From: Hysterangium stoloniferum
Lineage: Eukaryota; Basidiomycota; Agaricomycetes; Hysterangiales; Hysterangiaceae
Direction of reading: 5' to 3'
Length of the DNA: 64,000 bases
NCBI GenBank assembly: GCA_015178975.1
Contig: WHVD01000013.1
Coordinates: 682,001-746,000 of the forward strand
Below the pieces are notes generated by a model. It saw nothing but the letters and a program-made list of their open reading frames with translations. It was not told where the DNA came from and made no database searches. Below, piece by piece: positions 51,518 through 62,284 of this stretch; positions within the stretch are counted from its first letter, which is position 1, and each line of letters begins with the position of its first letter. Position numbers and translations under genes: made by a program.

Positions 51518-53507
51518 ATGTATATGACTTTGCTGACGTTTGCTTCCCTTATTGTCCTCGCCGTCCAAGTCGCCTCGACTGCAGCTGCAAGTAGTGGCCC
51601 GCCAAATTGGTTACCCCAGGTATCTCCTCAACTTCCTATGCAAATTATATATAAGTTCACCTTTACTTAGTCATGGTATTTCGATTGGACACCCCAAGGG
51701 GCTCCCCTTCCTACACCCATCACCGCGCAGTGTGAGACGATACACATCGCATGGACTCGCGGGACAGCCACAGGGTCAGTTGTTTGTCTGTAACCTGTAT
51801 AGTGTACTGATGTCGTGACTATCATCACCTTAGACCTGATGGGACCGCGCCTTATTATCTCCAAATTTATACTTCGTCAGTCACTAGTGCCTATGTCATC
51901 GCGCGTTTTGTCTTGACATTTCCAATTAGAAACTATATTTTCCCCTTCATACTTCCCACTGGCTCAAATCCTCAAATGGTTCGTGTTAGTCTTCTTGACT
52001 CTGGCTGCTGCCATTGATTATCCTTCTGTAGGATGTCACCATTCCATTTGCACCTGGTACTCAAGTAAGTGGAGTAACTATATTCCTTGTTTACTTAGGG
52101 GTGCTCATTGAATCTCCAGTATCAAATCTGCATGGTAGAAATGATTTCTTTGCTTAATAATGATTGCTTACGGGGTGATATTATCAGTTCGATTCTAATG
52201 GAAGCACGGGGTAAGATGATCTCAAACGTCAATCCCTACATATGACCTCATCACTCCTTTGCAGCGGCTGTCAGGCTGTTTATACCGTTTATGCAAATTC
52301 CACGACTCCTCCTACGTGTGCAAATTTCACTATGCCTGCATCGAACCTAAATGTAAGGATGGAGGGCAGTCAAGGGGCTTTGTCCATGTATGGATGGGCA
52401 AATTCAGTATGCGGGAACACCTCGTTAAATACTACCAAAATATTGAGCACAGAATTTTACAGTGCAGCGATATTAAAGTGACCCCGCTGGAAGGGAAGCC
52501 GCCGTTTATATTTACTGTCAGTGCCCCGGAAACATTTACCCTTGTAAGCTGATCGTTATTATGCTAATACTAGGTGGCTCCCGCATTACATCCGCCTTTT
52601 AATATCACGTCTCACGACATGTCTCCCATCAACTGGACAGTTGCACTCGTAAGGAATCTACATAATTGTCGAGCGCTGATATTAATTGTGAGGTAGTCCT
52701 GGGCATCTCCTTTCTTTGTTTCCCTTGTCGATGCAAACGGTCTTTCATGGTCCAATGGTCCTCTTCATTCTGGAGATGGACAAACAAATTGTTTGTCTGC
52801 AGTGTAAGATGACCTTCCTCCTTGGTTGATATTCCACACGATTAAGACGTTTCCGCAGTTCGGGGAGTAGCCACGGTCCTGTCGGTATTACGATTGGTGC
52901 AGCCATCGGAGGCGCCGTGCTAGGCGGGTTGATATCCATCATCATAGCATATTTCATGAGGAAACGGACATCCGCAGCACGGGCCCCGTCCGTCGCATCC
53001 TCAGTTGAAATCCATCCGTACACCTATCTTAGCACAACTTCACCCCCCCCAGGCACAACAACGACATTTAGTCATCAGCAACAGTTGTCGATATCTTCCG
53101 CAAAGCAGCAATCGCCCGCTGCACCGCATCGTTCTGGTGGATCAACAATCACATTGGGACGGGAGTATGCGGTGGAGCCGTTTAATTATGATCGCTCGCC
53201 CGGAAGTGCTACACAACCTCAGATTCGACATTCCGCCAGTGCGACCAGCATAGCTCCTAACCCCTCGGTAGAAGCAAGTCCCAACTCAGATACGCCTTCG
53301 CGGTCGACTGGTGTCCCACAGGAAGGTGGGAGCCAGGTTTATGTAATCCACCACGATTCGGGAAGAGCTCCTGTGAGCGTAATAACGTCTCCTGGGACCG
53401 AGGTAGTTGAATTGCCACCCGGATATTCACCAGAATATTTGAGCGCACCTACAGCTTCGCAGAGGAGGAGTGCTAAATCTCCTGTTACAAATCGGTCTAG
53501 ATCGTAA
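51518..53507 (+). CDS. secreted, single-pass membrane protein with Ser/Thr/Pro-rich cytosolic tail
   Basis: Twelve exons (51518-51619, 51671-51774, 51834-51875, 51930-51978, 52032-52064, 52120-52134, 52188-52210, 52265-52406, 52463-52516, 52574-52648, 52697-52803, 52859-53507) give 464 aa. A signal peptide (LLTFASLIVLAVQVAST) leads a lumenal domain with several Cys and NxS/T sites and repeated short beta-like units (CETIHIAWTRG, VTPLEGKPPFIFTVAPALHP). A single TM segment (ITIGAAIGGAVLGGLISIII) follows at about residue 255, stopped by RKR, then about 185 disordered residues. The layout recalls fungal SKG6/Axl2-like plasma-membrane proteins, a type common in Agaricomycetes. Its role is unknown; a cell-surface sensor is one possibility. 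Confidence 0.8.
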
Positions 53508-54163
53508 GGATGGAAAGAAAATTCGAGTGTTCTATTTTGTTTTCACAGTCAACACGAGGCCGTGTATCTTAGAGGAAAAATAACTCGATGGATAATGGAT
53601 AATGGATATTATATGGCATCCTTGTCATTGCTGACGATACAATATTATCACTCCTTCCTTTGTAAAGTAACGCCATTTGTACAGTGTTTTATCCTAAATA
53701 ATACCACTAAGATCAGATGACCCCCTTGTTGTATGTTTTGAAAATCAATACTGATACTGATATGTGAGGTACATGGTAAAACTAATAAATATATATCAGG
53801 CTCTATATACTCGATTATCTTATCAGTAAGTTACATAAGCGATAGCTGTCCGCGACCACTCTACAACGTCAGCTCAATAAACTCCCACGTCCGAGACGAC
53901 TCAGCTGGCTATCAGGTCTGTATATATGGTCTGCCCATAATGCGATATCTGTCTCACCTCGGTACTTAAGCGTCAAATGCTGCTCACTAACAATACTTAC
54001 TCAGAGCGCATTAACATTCACTTTGTTGCGTGTGTTTGCGCGGAGGACACCAAAGTACATATGAGACCTATGCGTTGAATCGGACTACCTGCCTTAATCG
54101 TAATCTCGCATGATGGGTGCATATATTGGACTACATCTTAGAGCTCTTGTCTCGTTAGCCTTC
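53508..54163. other. convergent intergenic region
   Basis: 656 bp, AT-rich, between the membrane protein gene and an unrecognised minus-strand gene. Nothing recognised. Confidence 0.45.
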
Positions 54164-55420
54164 TCAGCTTAAGCATGAGCTTTTCACCCACATCTCCAAT
54201 ATCGTATCTTCATTACATCTAGAACACTCCAAACGGCGAAGCATCTGGCCTTGACCCTGAGAAACATACCGTCCTACTTCTTCCCCCAGTGTGGATGGAG
54301 ACATACGTGGATTAAATTTGAAGTACGTGTCCTGTTGTGAAGTGGGTAAATGCGTCTCCCACCAGTCAATTATCTAGAGTGTATACGGTTGAGATGGAAG
54401 GTATGCAGCAATGAGAGCTCAGACTAACTTCAGCTTCAAACTCGACAGATGATTGCTTTATTACAGCACTCAGCGGATGAATTAGTAAAGAAGAACTCCT
54501 ACTTACTCCATTTATCAGAAACCTCCCCAGTAGGGAGCGTATAAATTGATGGTTTTCCAAGCTTCTAGGAAAACACCAGTTCCGTAGAATACCCTCATAC
54601 TCATGTTGCGCGCGGCGCCACTCTGGGGCTATTTCCAACACCAGCACAAATAATCAATCTACTGTGATATAAATTACCTGAACTCACTCATGAGGATTCC
54701 TTCACGTAGGAATAATGACAGACATACTTCTGGGAAGAACGCGGCAAAGCGTAGAGCAGCTGTGCAATGAGGAATACCGCTCACAAAAACGCGACAGGAT
54801 TGGAGGATTTCATGGAAGACAGCCATATCGGCTGCATCAACCCAGCCATCATCGATTGGTCCTTTATATTGCCCAACCCCTAGACCAGTGAGGTTGTATT
54901 GACTAGAGAGTCTTTCATCCTTTGAAATAAAGTTATTACAAGATGCAGGCCCACGAATCCTATTATCAGTCTATTTCAATGATTATATCTTAAATCTATG
55001 TAGAATAGCGCTGTTTTTATTTAAACCATGTATTTATCATCATGTCTCTCTCTATTCAGTCAAAATCGTGGATATCCCAGCTGTATTTATGCAGGTCAGT
55101 CATCATTCGCTCATATACATGCATTCTCTTAGTTTTGTTAGGGAGATAAAGGATTTGTCAATACCGCAGAGCAGATTAAAGAAACATTAAGTGATTGAAT
55201 GCCGAATGTGAAGCTGCTTGTTACTCACGGTTAGTGTGAATTGGCTAAGTTCATCTTGCCGCTGTAATGACTTAAATACATCATACCCACAAGGCGGTCC
55301 AAAATATTCCGCGATAATTCCTGAATATGCGTCCATCAATTGTGTATCTTGCCAATTCCTGCAATCTCTCCTCGACAAAAATATGGAGCTTCCGAGTTGC
55401 CCTCTTGATTTACAAGGCAT
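54164..55420 (-). CDS. hypothetical protein, four exons, family not recognised
   Basis: Exons 55420-55229, 54970-54688, 54628-54507 and 54373-54164 give 268 aa in frame. The translation looks like a real globular protein with few low-complexity runs: LMDAYSGIIAEYFGPPCGYD, GVGQYKGPIDDGWVDAADMA, HEILQSCRVFVSGIPHC, LLGRFLINGIIDWWETHLP, and a C-terminal C-x2-C (LECSRCNED). The join of exons 2 and 3 uses a gtgagt donor at 54687. The first intron would be 258 nt, long for this window, so exon 1 and the start are uncertain. No function can be given. Confidence 0.55.
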
Positions 55421-55869
55421 GTAAAGCAGGTCTAGCTTGGCTCGCAGAATTAACGGATGATCCCACTATTGCTCATGCTGATCCAAATGATGCGCGGTCA
55501 TTCAACCGGTTGAAGCCTGCTAATATCGAAAGAAGCATTGGATGTTTGGTTCCATAAATCAAAACGGCGAGTTCAAAACGAAGTGAATCCGGTTATCACG
55601 GGATTATCTGGGTTTGGTTGTGATGACAGCAGTTTTTCTAGCGCATGTCGTGGACTGGAGACGTTTGAGTGCATGATGTTGAAAGACGTCGAAGCAAATA
55701 TCTTTAAGGTGGAGGTGGATACTTCTGTTATGGGGGAAGATGTTCAGTAATTGTTTTATATGTCGGGAGACTTGGCTTGATGTAAAATGTCGTCATTTAT
55801 CGTTGTCTAGGTCAAAGAAGAATTTAATGACCGCTTCTAATATATACTCACTCCACGATGGAGGTTCGA
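55421..55869. other. intergenic or unresolved coding sequence
   Basis: Plus-strand frames at 55327-55557 and 55538-55750 are open and partly protein-like (ELTDDPTIAHADPNDA; EALDVWFHKSKRR), but I could not join them to a start, an upstream exon or a known family. They could be remnants of a plus-strand gene. Confidence 0.3.
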
Positions 55870-57697
55870 CTACGGTATTCGGATGTGGGTATTAGTGCGG
55901 GAGGCGAAGGGTAAGGCCGATCTAACCGCACCTGTCATCAGGTCTTGGCTATTGCTCACACGATTAACATCGTCTTTGTTCTTCAGAGTTGCCCATTCAC
56001 GTTTGGCACGTTGGGCGGCTTCCTTGGCTACTGCCTGCTCGTCCTCTTGTACGTACAAGTTGCAGGAATCGCATTGATTACAAGGTAAACCCGGCAACGT
56101 TCGAAAATGGCGACAGAAATGATCGTAGCGGATTTGACGCAGATCTTCTCTGCAGGTGTAGCACATTTTATAACCACAAGGACAAGTAAGCATATTGCAT
56201 CCACCAGTCTTGACGAAGGATGTTCGACATTGTGGACACTGGGAATCGAGTGCGAAACTAAGTTTAATGGATGTTGCAAATACTTTGATGCTCACCGTTC
56301 GTTTTACTGCTTCCGACATGGCACGTTCTACATACAGCCTTTCATTATCAATCGCATCCTGATGACAATTGTGAAACGCAGTCCACCGTTTACCGCAAAG
56401 CCTACAGCTATCCATGTTGCAACGGGGATTTTCACATTTGAATAGCATGCGATGTTTGGGAAAACTTCGCCTCCGGATGCGAGTGACCACGTTATCACAC
56501 CACGATGGAACATGCTTCGATATATCCTTCATTTGCGACAGTGCGTGGTATAAAGATATTAACAATAAGACCAGTCCAAAGAGAAGAGTGGGAGAGAGCG
56601 CATAAAGTTGAAATGTGAGTATAGTTAAAAGAGACAGGGGTCCAATTCTCAAAAGTTTTGGTCTAAGAGACGCGAGAGCAACACCTTGTTCGAAAGCCGC
56701 ATAATGACAACCTGGGCAACGTGTCAAATTTAATGCCGAATACTGTAGATCATCGCGTGCAAAACGGTCTTCCAGTTGGTGGTACAGATTAGGTACCAGC
56801 ACATGAGAAAGTAGTTCCGACGCTACGAAGCCTCTACATGCTGGCACAGCCACAGAAGAGATGCAACGTACGGTACCTTTCTCCCGCAATAGGCAGCCGC
56901 CTTGGCCGTATAATGCCTCATTGACGCTGCGATCAAGACAGCTGCGACAGAAGAAATGACCCTCTGAACAGACCGTCAAGTCTTCCCAAGTGTAATCGCC
57001 AAAGCAACATTCACATTCCAACAGTGCCGCCTCCCGGGTGTAGTCTTCTTCGTTGAGCGTTTTCGCCAGCTGCTCGTCTTGAGCTGATTGAGCTTCACGA
57101 TCGGAACGCCCGAGTGCGTAAATTTCATTATCCAGTAACGGACATCCAGTGGATACATCTATGACATTAGGCAGTACGAAGGGCGGTTGCGGTTTCGTAA
57201 ACCAACTTCTGACTTTTAGACGCCAGGATCTCGAAGAAATGTTGTGAAGTGCTTCTCGACTACGCAAGTAGTCGTTATTGTTCTCCAACATGACGTTACA
57301 AATAGTGGACTTCGACAATCCTTGATATTCCAATATCCTGGGAACAATGAAGGTTGCCGTCAAAAACATGCAGATGATATTTCCCTTACAGCAGCTGTTC
57401 AGTAGCCCTGATATATTCCAGCGGGCGGAACATCTCCATTCTGGTAAGTTGCCCAGATTTGAGTGGATTAAATCTTGTTTTGAATTTCTTTGGATTATGT
57501 AGAAGCGCGTCTGCGACGATATGCAGTCGAGATTCTTGTGAGGAGTCTAAGAGGAGGTTGCGGAGAGTAGAAACTTCATGCTCTGGAAATACCTCCACTA
57601 AAATGAAAAGAAGAGCATTCAATTCATCCGGTAACATCTGGACTGGCTGTAAAGAGAACTTTGAGGCTGAAAACTTGGAAAAAAGCTCAGAGAACAT
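55870..57697 (-). CDS. RBR (RING-IBR-RING) E3 ubiquitin ligase, RNF216/Triad3-like
   Basis: Exons 57697-57390 and 57337-55870 give 591 aa. The N-terminus contains a CUE-like helical stretch (MLPDELNALLFILVEVFPEH) for ubiquitin binding. RING1: CECCFGDY...CSEGHFFCRSCLD, ending with CRGF. IBR: CPGC near residue 325, then after a hydrophobic insert (GPLSLLTILTFQLYALSPTL onward, about 45 residues, probably two membrane passes) FKCENPRCNMDSCRLCGKRW. RING2: CPQCRTSFVKTGGCNMLTCP, where Cys in GGCNMLTC is the predicted catalytic cysteine, then CGYKMCYTC. Ubiquitin passes from E2 to that Cys and then to substrate. The start at 57697 is the first ATG after an in-frame region without family support. Confidence 0.85.
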
Positions 57698-58072
57698 GAC
57701 GGAGGAACGACATGTAACGGTCACATGGTGGTTGCAGATGTGCTGCAGGAACCCACAAATCTGCTGTCTGTCAACAGTTCATCGGGGCAAGTGATCTAAC
57801 TCAGAGACACTTATTTTTAAAATGATTAAATTTTATTTATTATTTAAAATTATACTTTTTTTAAATTTATTGAACCTAAAAGACATAAGTCAGTATCTCT
57901 TTGTAATCTGGTGTGAATACTCTGTGAAGAGTTGTGGAAGTTCTGACCACTCTATATATGAAGAATATTGACCATCTAGGTATGATATTGACTATCAAAG
58001 TACAATATAGATAACAAATAGTTTTAGTCAACTTAAGTAGCTGTAAGACAATTAAGATGTGCCAATAGGAGA
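57698..58072. other. junction between RBR promoter and truncated retroelement
   Basis: AT-rich, with ttatttattatttaaaatt around 57830. Similarity to gypsy pol begins near 58073, so the 5' LTR, gag and protease are absent here. Confidence 0.5.
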
Positions 58073-59836
58073 GTTATAGACGAGCAAATGGATACCTGGT
58101 TCGAACAGGGTGTCATTGAGCCATCTAAAAGCCCCTGGGGAGCGCCAGCCTTTGTAGTATATCGCAATGGTAAACCGCGGGTGGTCATCGACTATCGGAA
58201 ACTTAACCATCTCACTGTTCCAGACGAATTCCCTTTACGACGTCAATCGGAGATTATGCAAGCGCTGTCGGGGTCAAATGTTCTTTCTTCTTTCGATGTG
58301 CTAGCCGGGTTTACTCAATTAGAAATGTTGGAGGACGATAAGCCCAAAACAGCCTTTAGATCCCATAGAGGGCTGTGGCAATTTAAAAGGATGCCATTTG
58401 GGCTCAGAAACGGCCCCTCTACATTTCAGCGCGTCATGCAAACAGTTTTAGCACCCTACTTGTGGATTTTTTGTTTAGTCTACATCGATGACATAGTCAT
58501 ATTCTCTAAGAACTGGGATGATCATTTGCTTCACCTGAATCAGGTGCTTGGCGCTATCGCTTCGGCCGGTATCACTCTCTCTCCCAAGAAATGTTTTATC
58601 GGATATAATTCGATATTGTTATTGGGTCATAAAGTATCTAGGCTGGGTTTTTCAACCCACCAAGAAAAAGTTCGCGCTATATTGGAATTGGCCCCACCCA
58701 CTAAGGTTTCTGATCTACAACAGTTCCTTGGAATGGTCCTTTACTTTTCAGCATATATACCATTTTATTCATGGATGGTGTCCCCTTTATTCTCGCTCCT
58801 AAAAAAGGGAACACCTTGGACGTGGACTGCTGAACATGTCCGAGCTTATGAGGATGTTAAAACCGCATTAGGATCAGCTCCAGTGCTGGGACATCCAGTT
58901 AGTGGGATGCCCTACCGATTGTATACGGACGCTTCAGATTTTGCCTTGGGTTGTTGCCTCCAACAAGTCCAGAAGATGGCTTTAGGAGATTTAGTGGACA
59001 CTAAAATCTATGCCCAAGCCAAATTGGCTTTTGACCGTGCGCAGGACGTGCCATCCTTTGTTCATTGGTACAAAACCAAACAGCCCGAGATTGAGTGGTC
59101 GGATTCGTGGGGATCCACTTTTGAGGTGACCGAAGTTACTGTTGAACGAGTCATTGCATATTGGAGTCGCATGCTGAAAAGCGCTGAGCGTAACTATTCT
59201 GCTACTGAACGGGAAGCTTTAGCAGCAAAGGAGGGACTGGTCCACTTTCAACCTTTCATTGAAGGTGAACATGTCCTGCTCATTACGGACCATGCAGCTC
59301 TGCAATGGGCTAGATCTTACGAGAACACTAATCGTCGACTAGCTGCATGGGGGGCGATATACGCTGCATTTCCAGGTCTCGAGATTTTGCATCGAGCAGG
59401 GAGAGTTCACAGCAACGTGGATCCACTGTCCAGACTCCCTCGGGTACCAGCCTTCGTGAGCCCTATTAGAGATGATTTGCAGGCTATCACCTCGACTTCT
59501 CTGGACAAGAGTACTGAGGAAAAACTATGGAAAGACGAACCCGCTAAGAAAGCGGTCTTCTCTACCATACTCGATTCTATGGAGCCTTTCGGAGTAACTC
59601 AAAAGGTCCGACAGTCAGAATGGGATACTCATAACGCAATAAGGAACAACCAGGAAGACGAGTCCGACTTCGCATTGCGTCATCCTCAGCTACTAATCAG
59701 CATCGAGGAGGGATATATAAAGAAATTTCTAGAGGGTTATTCAAAGGACCCGGTTTTCAGGAATCTCTACACTTTAGATACCCCTTCACCCAACGCGGTT
59801 GTTACTCCTTCTCACTACTTCGTGGGAGCAAACTGA
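58073..59836 (+). CDS. pol: gypsy reverse transcriptase and RNase H (5' truncated)
   Basis: About 588 codons. RT motifs: PSKSPWGAPAFVV, RVVIDYRKLNHLT, FDVLAGFTQLEM, the PFGLRNGPSTFQRVM palm-thumb stretch and the active site YIDDIVIFS. The RNase H domain includes LYTDASDFALGCCLQQ, ATEREALAAKEGLVHF (catalytic Glu region), ITDHAALQWARS and a NVDPLSRLP end. An insert of about 60 residues sits inside RNase H after CCLQQVQ. It ends at TGA 59834-59836. The true start and all upstream gag/protease sequence are absent. Confidence 0.9.
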   Translation, partial: VIDEQMDTWFEQGVIEPSKSPWGAPAFVVYRNGKPRVVIDYRKLNHLTVPDEFPLRRQSEIMQALSGSNVLSSFDVLAGFTQLEMLEDDKPKTAFRSHRGLWQFKRMPFGLRNGPSTFQRVMQTVLAPYLWIFCLVYIDDIVIFSKNWDDHLLHLNQVLGAIASAGITLSPKKCFIGYNSILLLGHKVSRLGFSTHQEKVRAILELAPPTKVSDLQQFLGMVLYFSAYIPFYSWMVSPLFSLLKKGTPWTWTAEHVRAYEDVKTALGSAPVLGHPVSGMPYRLYTDASDFALGCCLQQVQKMALGDLVDTKIYAQAKLAFDRAQDVPSFVHWYKTKQPEIEWSDSWGSTFEVTEVTVERVIAYWSRMLKSAERNYSATEREALAAKEGLVHFQPFIEGEHVLLITDHAALQWARSYENTNRRLAAWGAIYAAFPGLEILHRAGRVHSNVDPLSRLPRVPAFVSPIRDDLQAITSTSLDKSTEEKLWKDEPAKKAVFSTILDSMEPFGVTQKVRQSEWDTHNAIRNNQEDESDFALRHPQLLISIEEGYIKKFLEGYSKDPVFRNLYTLDTPSPNAVVTPSHYFVGAN

Positions 59837-59863
59837 CTCCTGTACTTTCGCGACTCGGACTGA

Positions 59864-61213
59864 AAAAGTCGAGTCTGTGTACCCAGAACCATGATTAACT
59901 CGATTCTAAGGTTGGTGCATGATAACCCTTTTGAGGGAGCACACGCCGGAGGCCAGCGGTTGTTCAACCTGATGAAAGACTGGTTCTTTTGGCCAAGAAT
60001 GCTACAAGATTGCATGTCGTACGCGCGTACCTGCGATATCTGCCAAAAAACCAAAGTCGATCGCACCGCTCGTCAAGGAGCCCTCAGACCGGCTGATGTA
60101 CCTTTTAGGCCATTCGAGGTAGTTTCTATGGACTTAATCACTGGACTACCCGATTCAGGAAAGGATTCGTATTCCGCAGTCTTCGTTGCCGTTGATAAAT
60201 TGACGCGCTACGCTATTACAATACCTACCTTTTCGAACCTTACAGCTGAAGGATTCGCACAAATATTTGTCAAACAGGTAGCAAGCCCCTTCGGACTGCC
60301 CTCTCGAATAATCTGTGACCGGGATAAGAGATGGACCTGCAGGTTTTGGCGGGAAGTCTGTAAGATCTATGGTCCCACCCTTGCGGTATCTTCGGCTCAT
60401 CATCCTCAAACAGATGGGCAAATGGAGAATATGAACGCGACCATAGAACAGATGCTTCGAGCCTATTGTGCCTCTGCTAAGGAAAGCTGGTCCCAGTGGA
60501 TTGAGGTAGTTGTTCATGCATACAACTCGACTGTTCACAGTTCCACAAACTACGCCCCGGCCTTCTTATTAATGGGATACCTCCCAAGAGGAATGTCTCG
60601 AGTTCTAGGAGGTGACGAGCCCCTAGTTCCTAGAGAACTATCAGACAGCCCTATGGCCGACCAATGGATCCTCGAGCTAGAAAATCATCAGCAGATGGCG
60701 CGGGATTCAATCACTCGAGCCCAAGAGATTCAAGCACGAGCGTATAACAAGAAGCAAAGACCTGTAGAAGATATCTCCGAGGGAGACTTTGTATTGGTGA
60801 ACCCCCACTCCCTCGAACTGGTGGAAGTCAAGGGAACGGGGAAGAAACTAATACAAAGACGGATTGGACCATTCGAGGTCCTTGAGAAATTGAACTCTCA
60901 AGTATTTAGGCTTAAGATTCCCCCGGAGTATCCTATGCATCCAGTCATTAATCGGGATCATCTGCGGAAATATCAACCCTCTCCTTCCAAGCTAGGTCCG
61001 AGACCCCAACTTGAGAACCTAAGAGAGTTGAAATCAGATCATGAAGAATATGAAGTCGAAGCTATTGTTGGACATAGGAAACAGCGAAATCGTCTGCTAT
61101 TTAGGGTGCGCTGGAAAGGTTATGGACCCGAGGAGGATTCGTGGTTAAGCAGCACTGACCTTAGAAACGCTCCGGCACTTCTGAGGGCGTACAAGGCGCT
61201 GTTCAACATTTAA
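59864..61213 (+). CDS. pol: gypsy integrase with C-terminal chromodomain
   Basis: In the same frame as the RT ORF but after TGA codons at 59834 and 59861. The zinc-binding HHCC domain is visible (HDNPFEGAH ... CDICQ). The catalytic D,D-E core has Asp in SMDLITGLP, Asp in IICDRDKRW and Glu in DGQMENMN. A GPF-like/SH3 module (RRIGPFEVLEKLN) and a chromodomain (YEVEAIVGHRK ... RVRWKGYGPEEDSWLS) follow. The first ATG is 59891. Chromodomains direct integration to heterochromatin. Confidence 0.9.
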   Translation, partial: KSRVCVPRTMINSILRLVHDNPFEGAHAGGQRLFNLMKDWFFWPRMLQDCMSYARTCDICQKTKVDRTARQGALRPADVPFRPFEVVSMDLITGLPDSGKDSYSAVFVAVDKLTRYAITIPTFSNLTAEGFAQIFVKQVASPFGLPSRIICDRDKRWTCRFWREVCKIYGPTLAVSSAHHPQTDGQMENMNATIEQMLRAYCASAKESWSQWIEVVVHAYNSTVHSSTNYAPAFLLMGYLPRGMSRVLGGDEPLVPRELSDSPMADQWILELENHQQMARDSITRAQEIQARAYNKKQRPVEDISEGDFVLVNPHSLELVEVKGTGKKLIQRRIGPFEVLEKLNSQVFRLKIPPEYPMHPVINRDHLRKYQPSPSKLGPRPQLENLRELKSDHEEYEVEAIVGHRKQRNRLLFRVRWKGYGPEEDSWLSSTDLRNAPALLRAYKALFNI

Positions 61214-61561
61214 CGGGATATATGCGCTCAAGGAATCATCTATTCCCTCTCTTTTGTAACTTCCTTTCAGAAATATCTCAGTTATTCAGTGAGCCATCTC
61301 GTTGGCTTTTATTCTTTTTCATTTTTCTATCCCTTCGGTCGATTGGGACAACCATTAATTGGCAGTGGACACATTTCCCCAAAACCTGGCCACAATTAAT
61401 GAATTTTATTTAACGACCAACCGAGCGGAGTTTCAATTCAATATATATAAAAAAAAGTACATGTAAATTCACATAAATTTTCTTTATCTTTCACACCACG
61501 TCCTTCACTTATCTACAGCCCTTCCCTCTATCTTCAACTTCACCACTTTTATCGTGCTATA
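61214..61561 (+). promoter_or_regulatory. spacer with possible internal promoter before extra ORFs
   Basis: 348 nt between the chromodomain stop and the next ORF. TATATATAA at 61442-61450 lies about 112 bp before the ATG at 61562, followed by a pyrimidine-rich leader. This looks like a fungal promoter and leader, but no transcript evidence is available. Confidence 0.4.
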
Positions 61562-62254
61562 ATGCTCCCTTTCCAACAAAACAAGCAAGTCCTCCCTAAG
61601 TTCAAAAAGGTCCCGCGAGCCCCGACAGCCAGTACATCCACGACCGGCGGGGGATTCATCACCCGCGTGCCTCGTACAGACAATGTCGAGAGCAATTGGG
61701 GTACCCAAGGATCAACCCCCCTGTCGACTTTCTCCTTTGGTGATGAGCCGGGGAAAAATACCGGTACGGATTGGAGCAAGCCGTTAGGCCCCTCCGTCAG
61801 ACCGTCATCTGAGGAAGTCGCTGCTAGCATGTGGAAGCAGGAAATGTTCATGGAAGAACACAACGCAAGGAGACTCACCCGCAAGAGAGAAAGGCGTGCT
61901 GAGTATAGAAGTCAACAGGAGGCGAGGGGAGCAAGAGAAGGAGTCCCCTCCAAGCAGCAGCGGCGTGAGTACAGAGCGCAATGCGGAAACAGAGCTTCCG
62001 TGCCGATCCTTCCCCCTGCGGGAGAGAAATGGGCTGACTTCGCGGAGACCGATGATAGCGAGGGTGGGACGCCTTGTATTAGGACGACGGGAACCAAGAG
62101 CTGGAAGGAGAAGGAGGGTACCATCTTTTATGACTGGGAGCTACTTCGACGTATTAAGTTGCAATGCATAGTTCTTACCCGAGGGGACGGTCAAACGCTG
62201 CCCCAACAAGAAAAGGGATACCGTAGGGGACCAATTGAGTTTTCCTCGGACTAG
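61562..62254 (+). CDS. retroelement extra ORF, part A (unknown)
   Basis: 230 codons from ATG to TAG. Basic and Ser/Thr-rich at the start (KQVLPKFKKVPRAPTA), then a highly charged helix (EEHNARRLTRKRERRAEY). No gag zinc knuckle, protease or membrane segment is visible. It is in the same frame as part B, separated by the TAG at 62252-62254, so A and B were probably one ORF. Confidence 0.6.
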   Translation: MLPFQQNKQVLPKFKKVPRAPTASTSTTGGGFITRVPRTDNVESNWGTQGSTPLSTFSFGDEPGKNTGTDWSKPLGPSVRPSSEEVAASMWKQEMFMEEHNARRLTRKRERRAEYRSQQEARGAREGVPSKQQRREYRAQCGNRASVPILPPAGEKWADFAETDDSEGGTPCIRTTGTKSWKEKEGTIFYDWELLRRIKLQCIVLTRGDGQTLPQQEKGYRRGPIEFSSD

Positions 62255-62284
62255 GATGAGGAGGAGGACGAGAACAGGAATGGC

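Noticed and set aside
55060..55195. Plus-strand exon pair reading VKIVDIPAVFMQ and GDKGFVNTAEQIKETLSD
   Set aside because: Looks protein-like, but no upstream exon could be linked and it lies in the first intron of the better-supported minus-strand gene.
55500..55750. Possible homeodomain recognition helix (VWFHKSKRR) of a mating-type HD gene
   Set aside because: Only the WF and basic residues fit; the rest of the homeodomain and the usual MIP neighbour are missing.
61562..62254. Gag of a second nested element
   Set aside because: No capsid or CCHC motif, and the polypurine tract and LTR follow instead of protease and RT.
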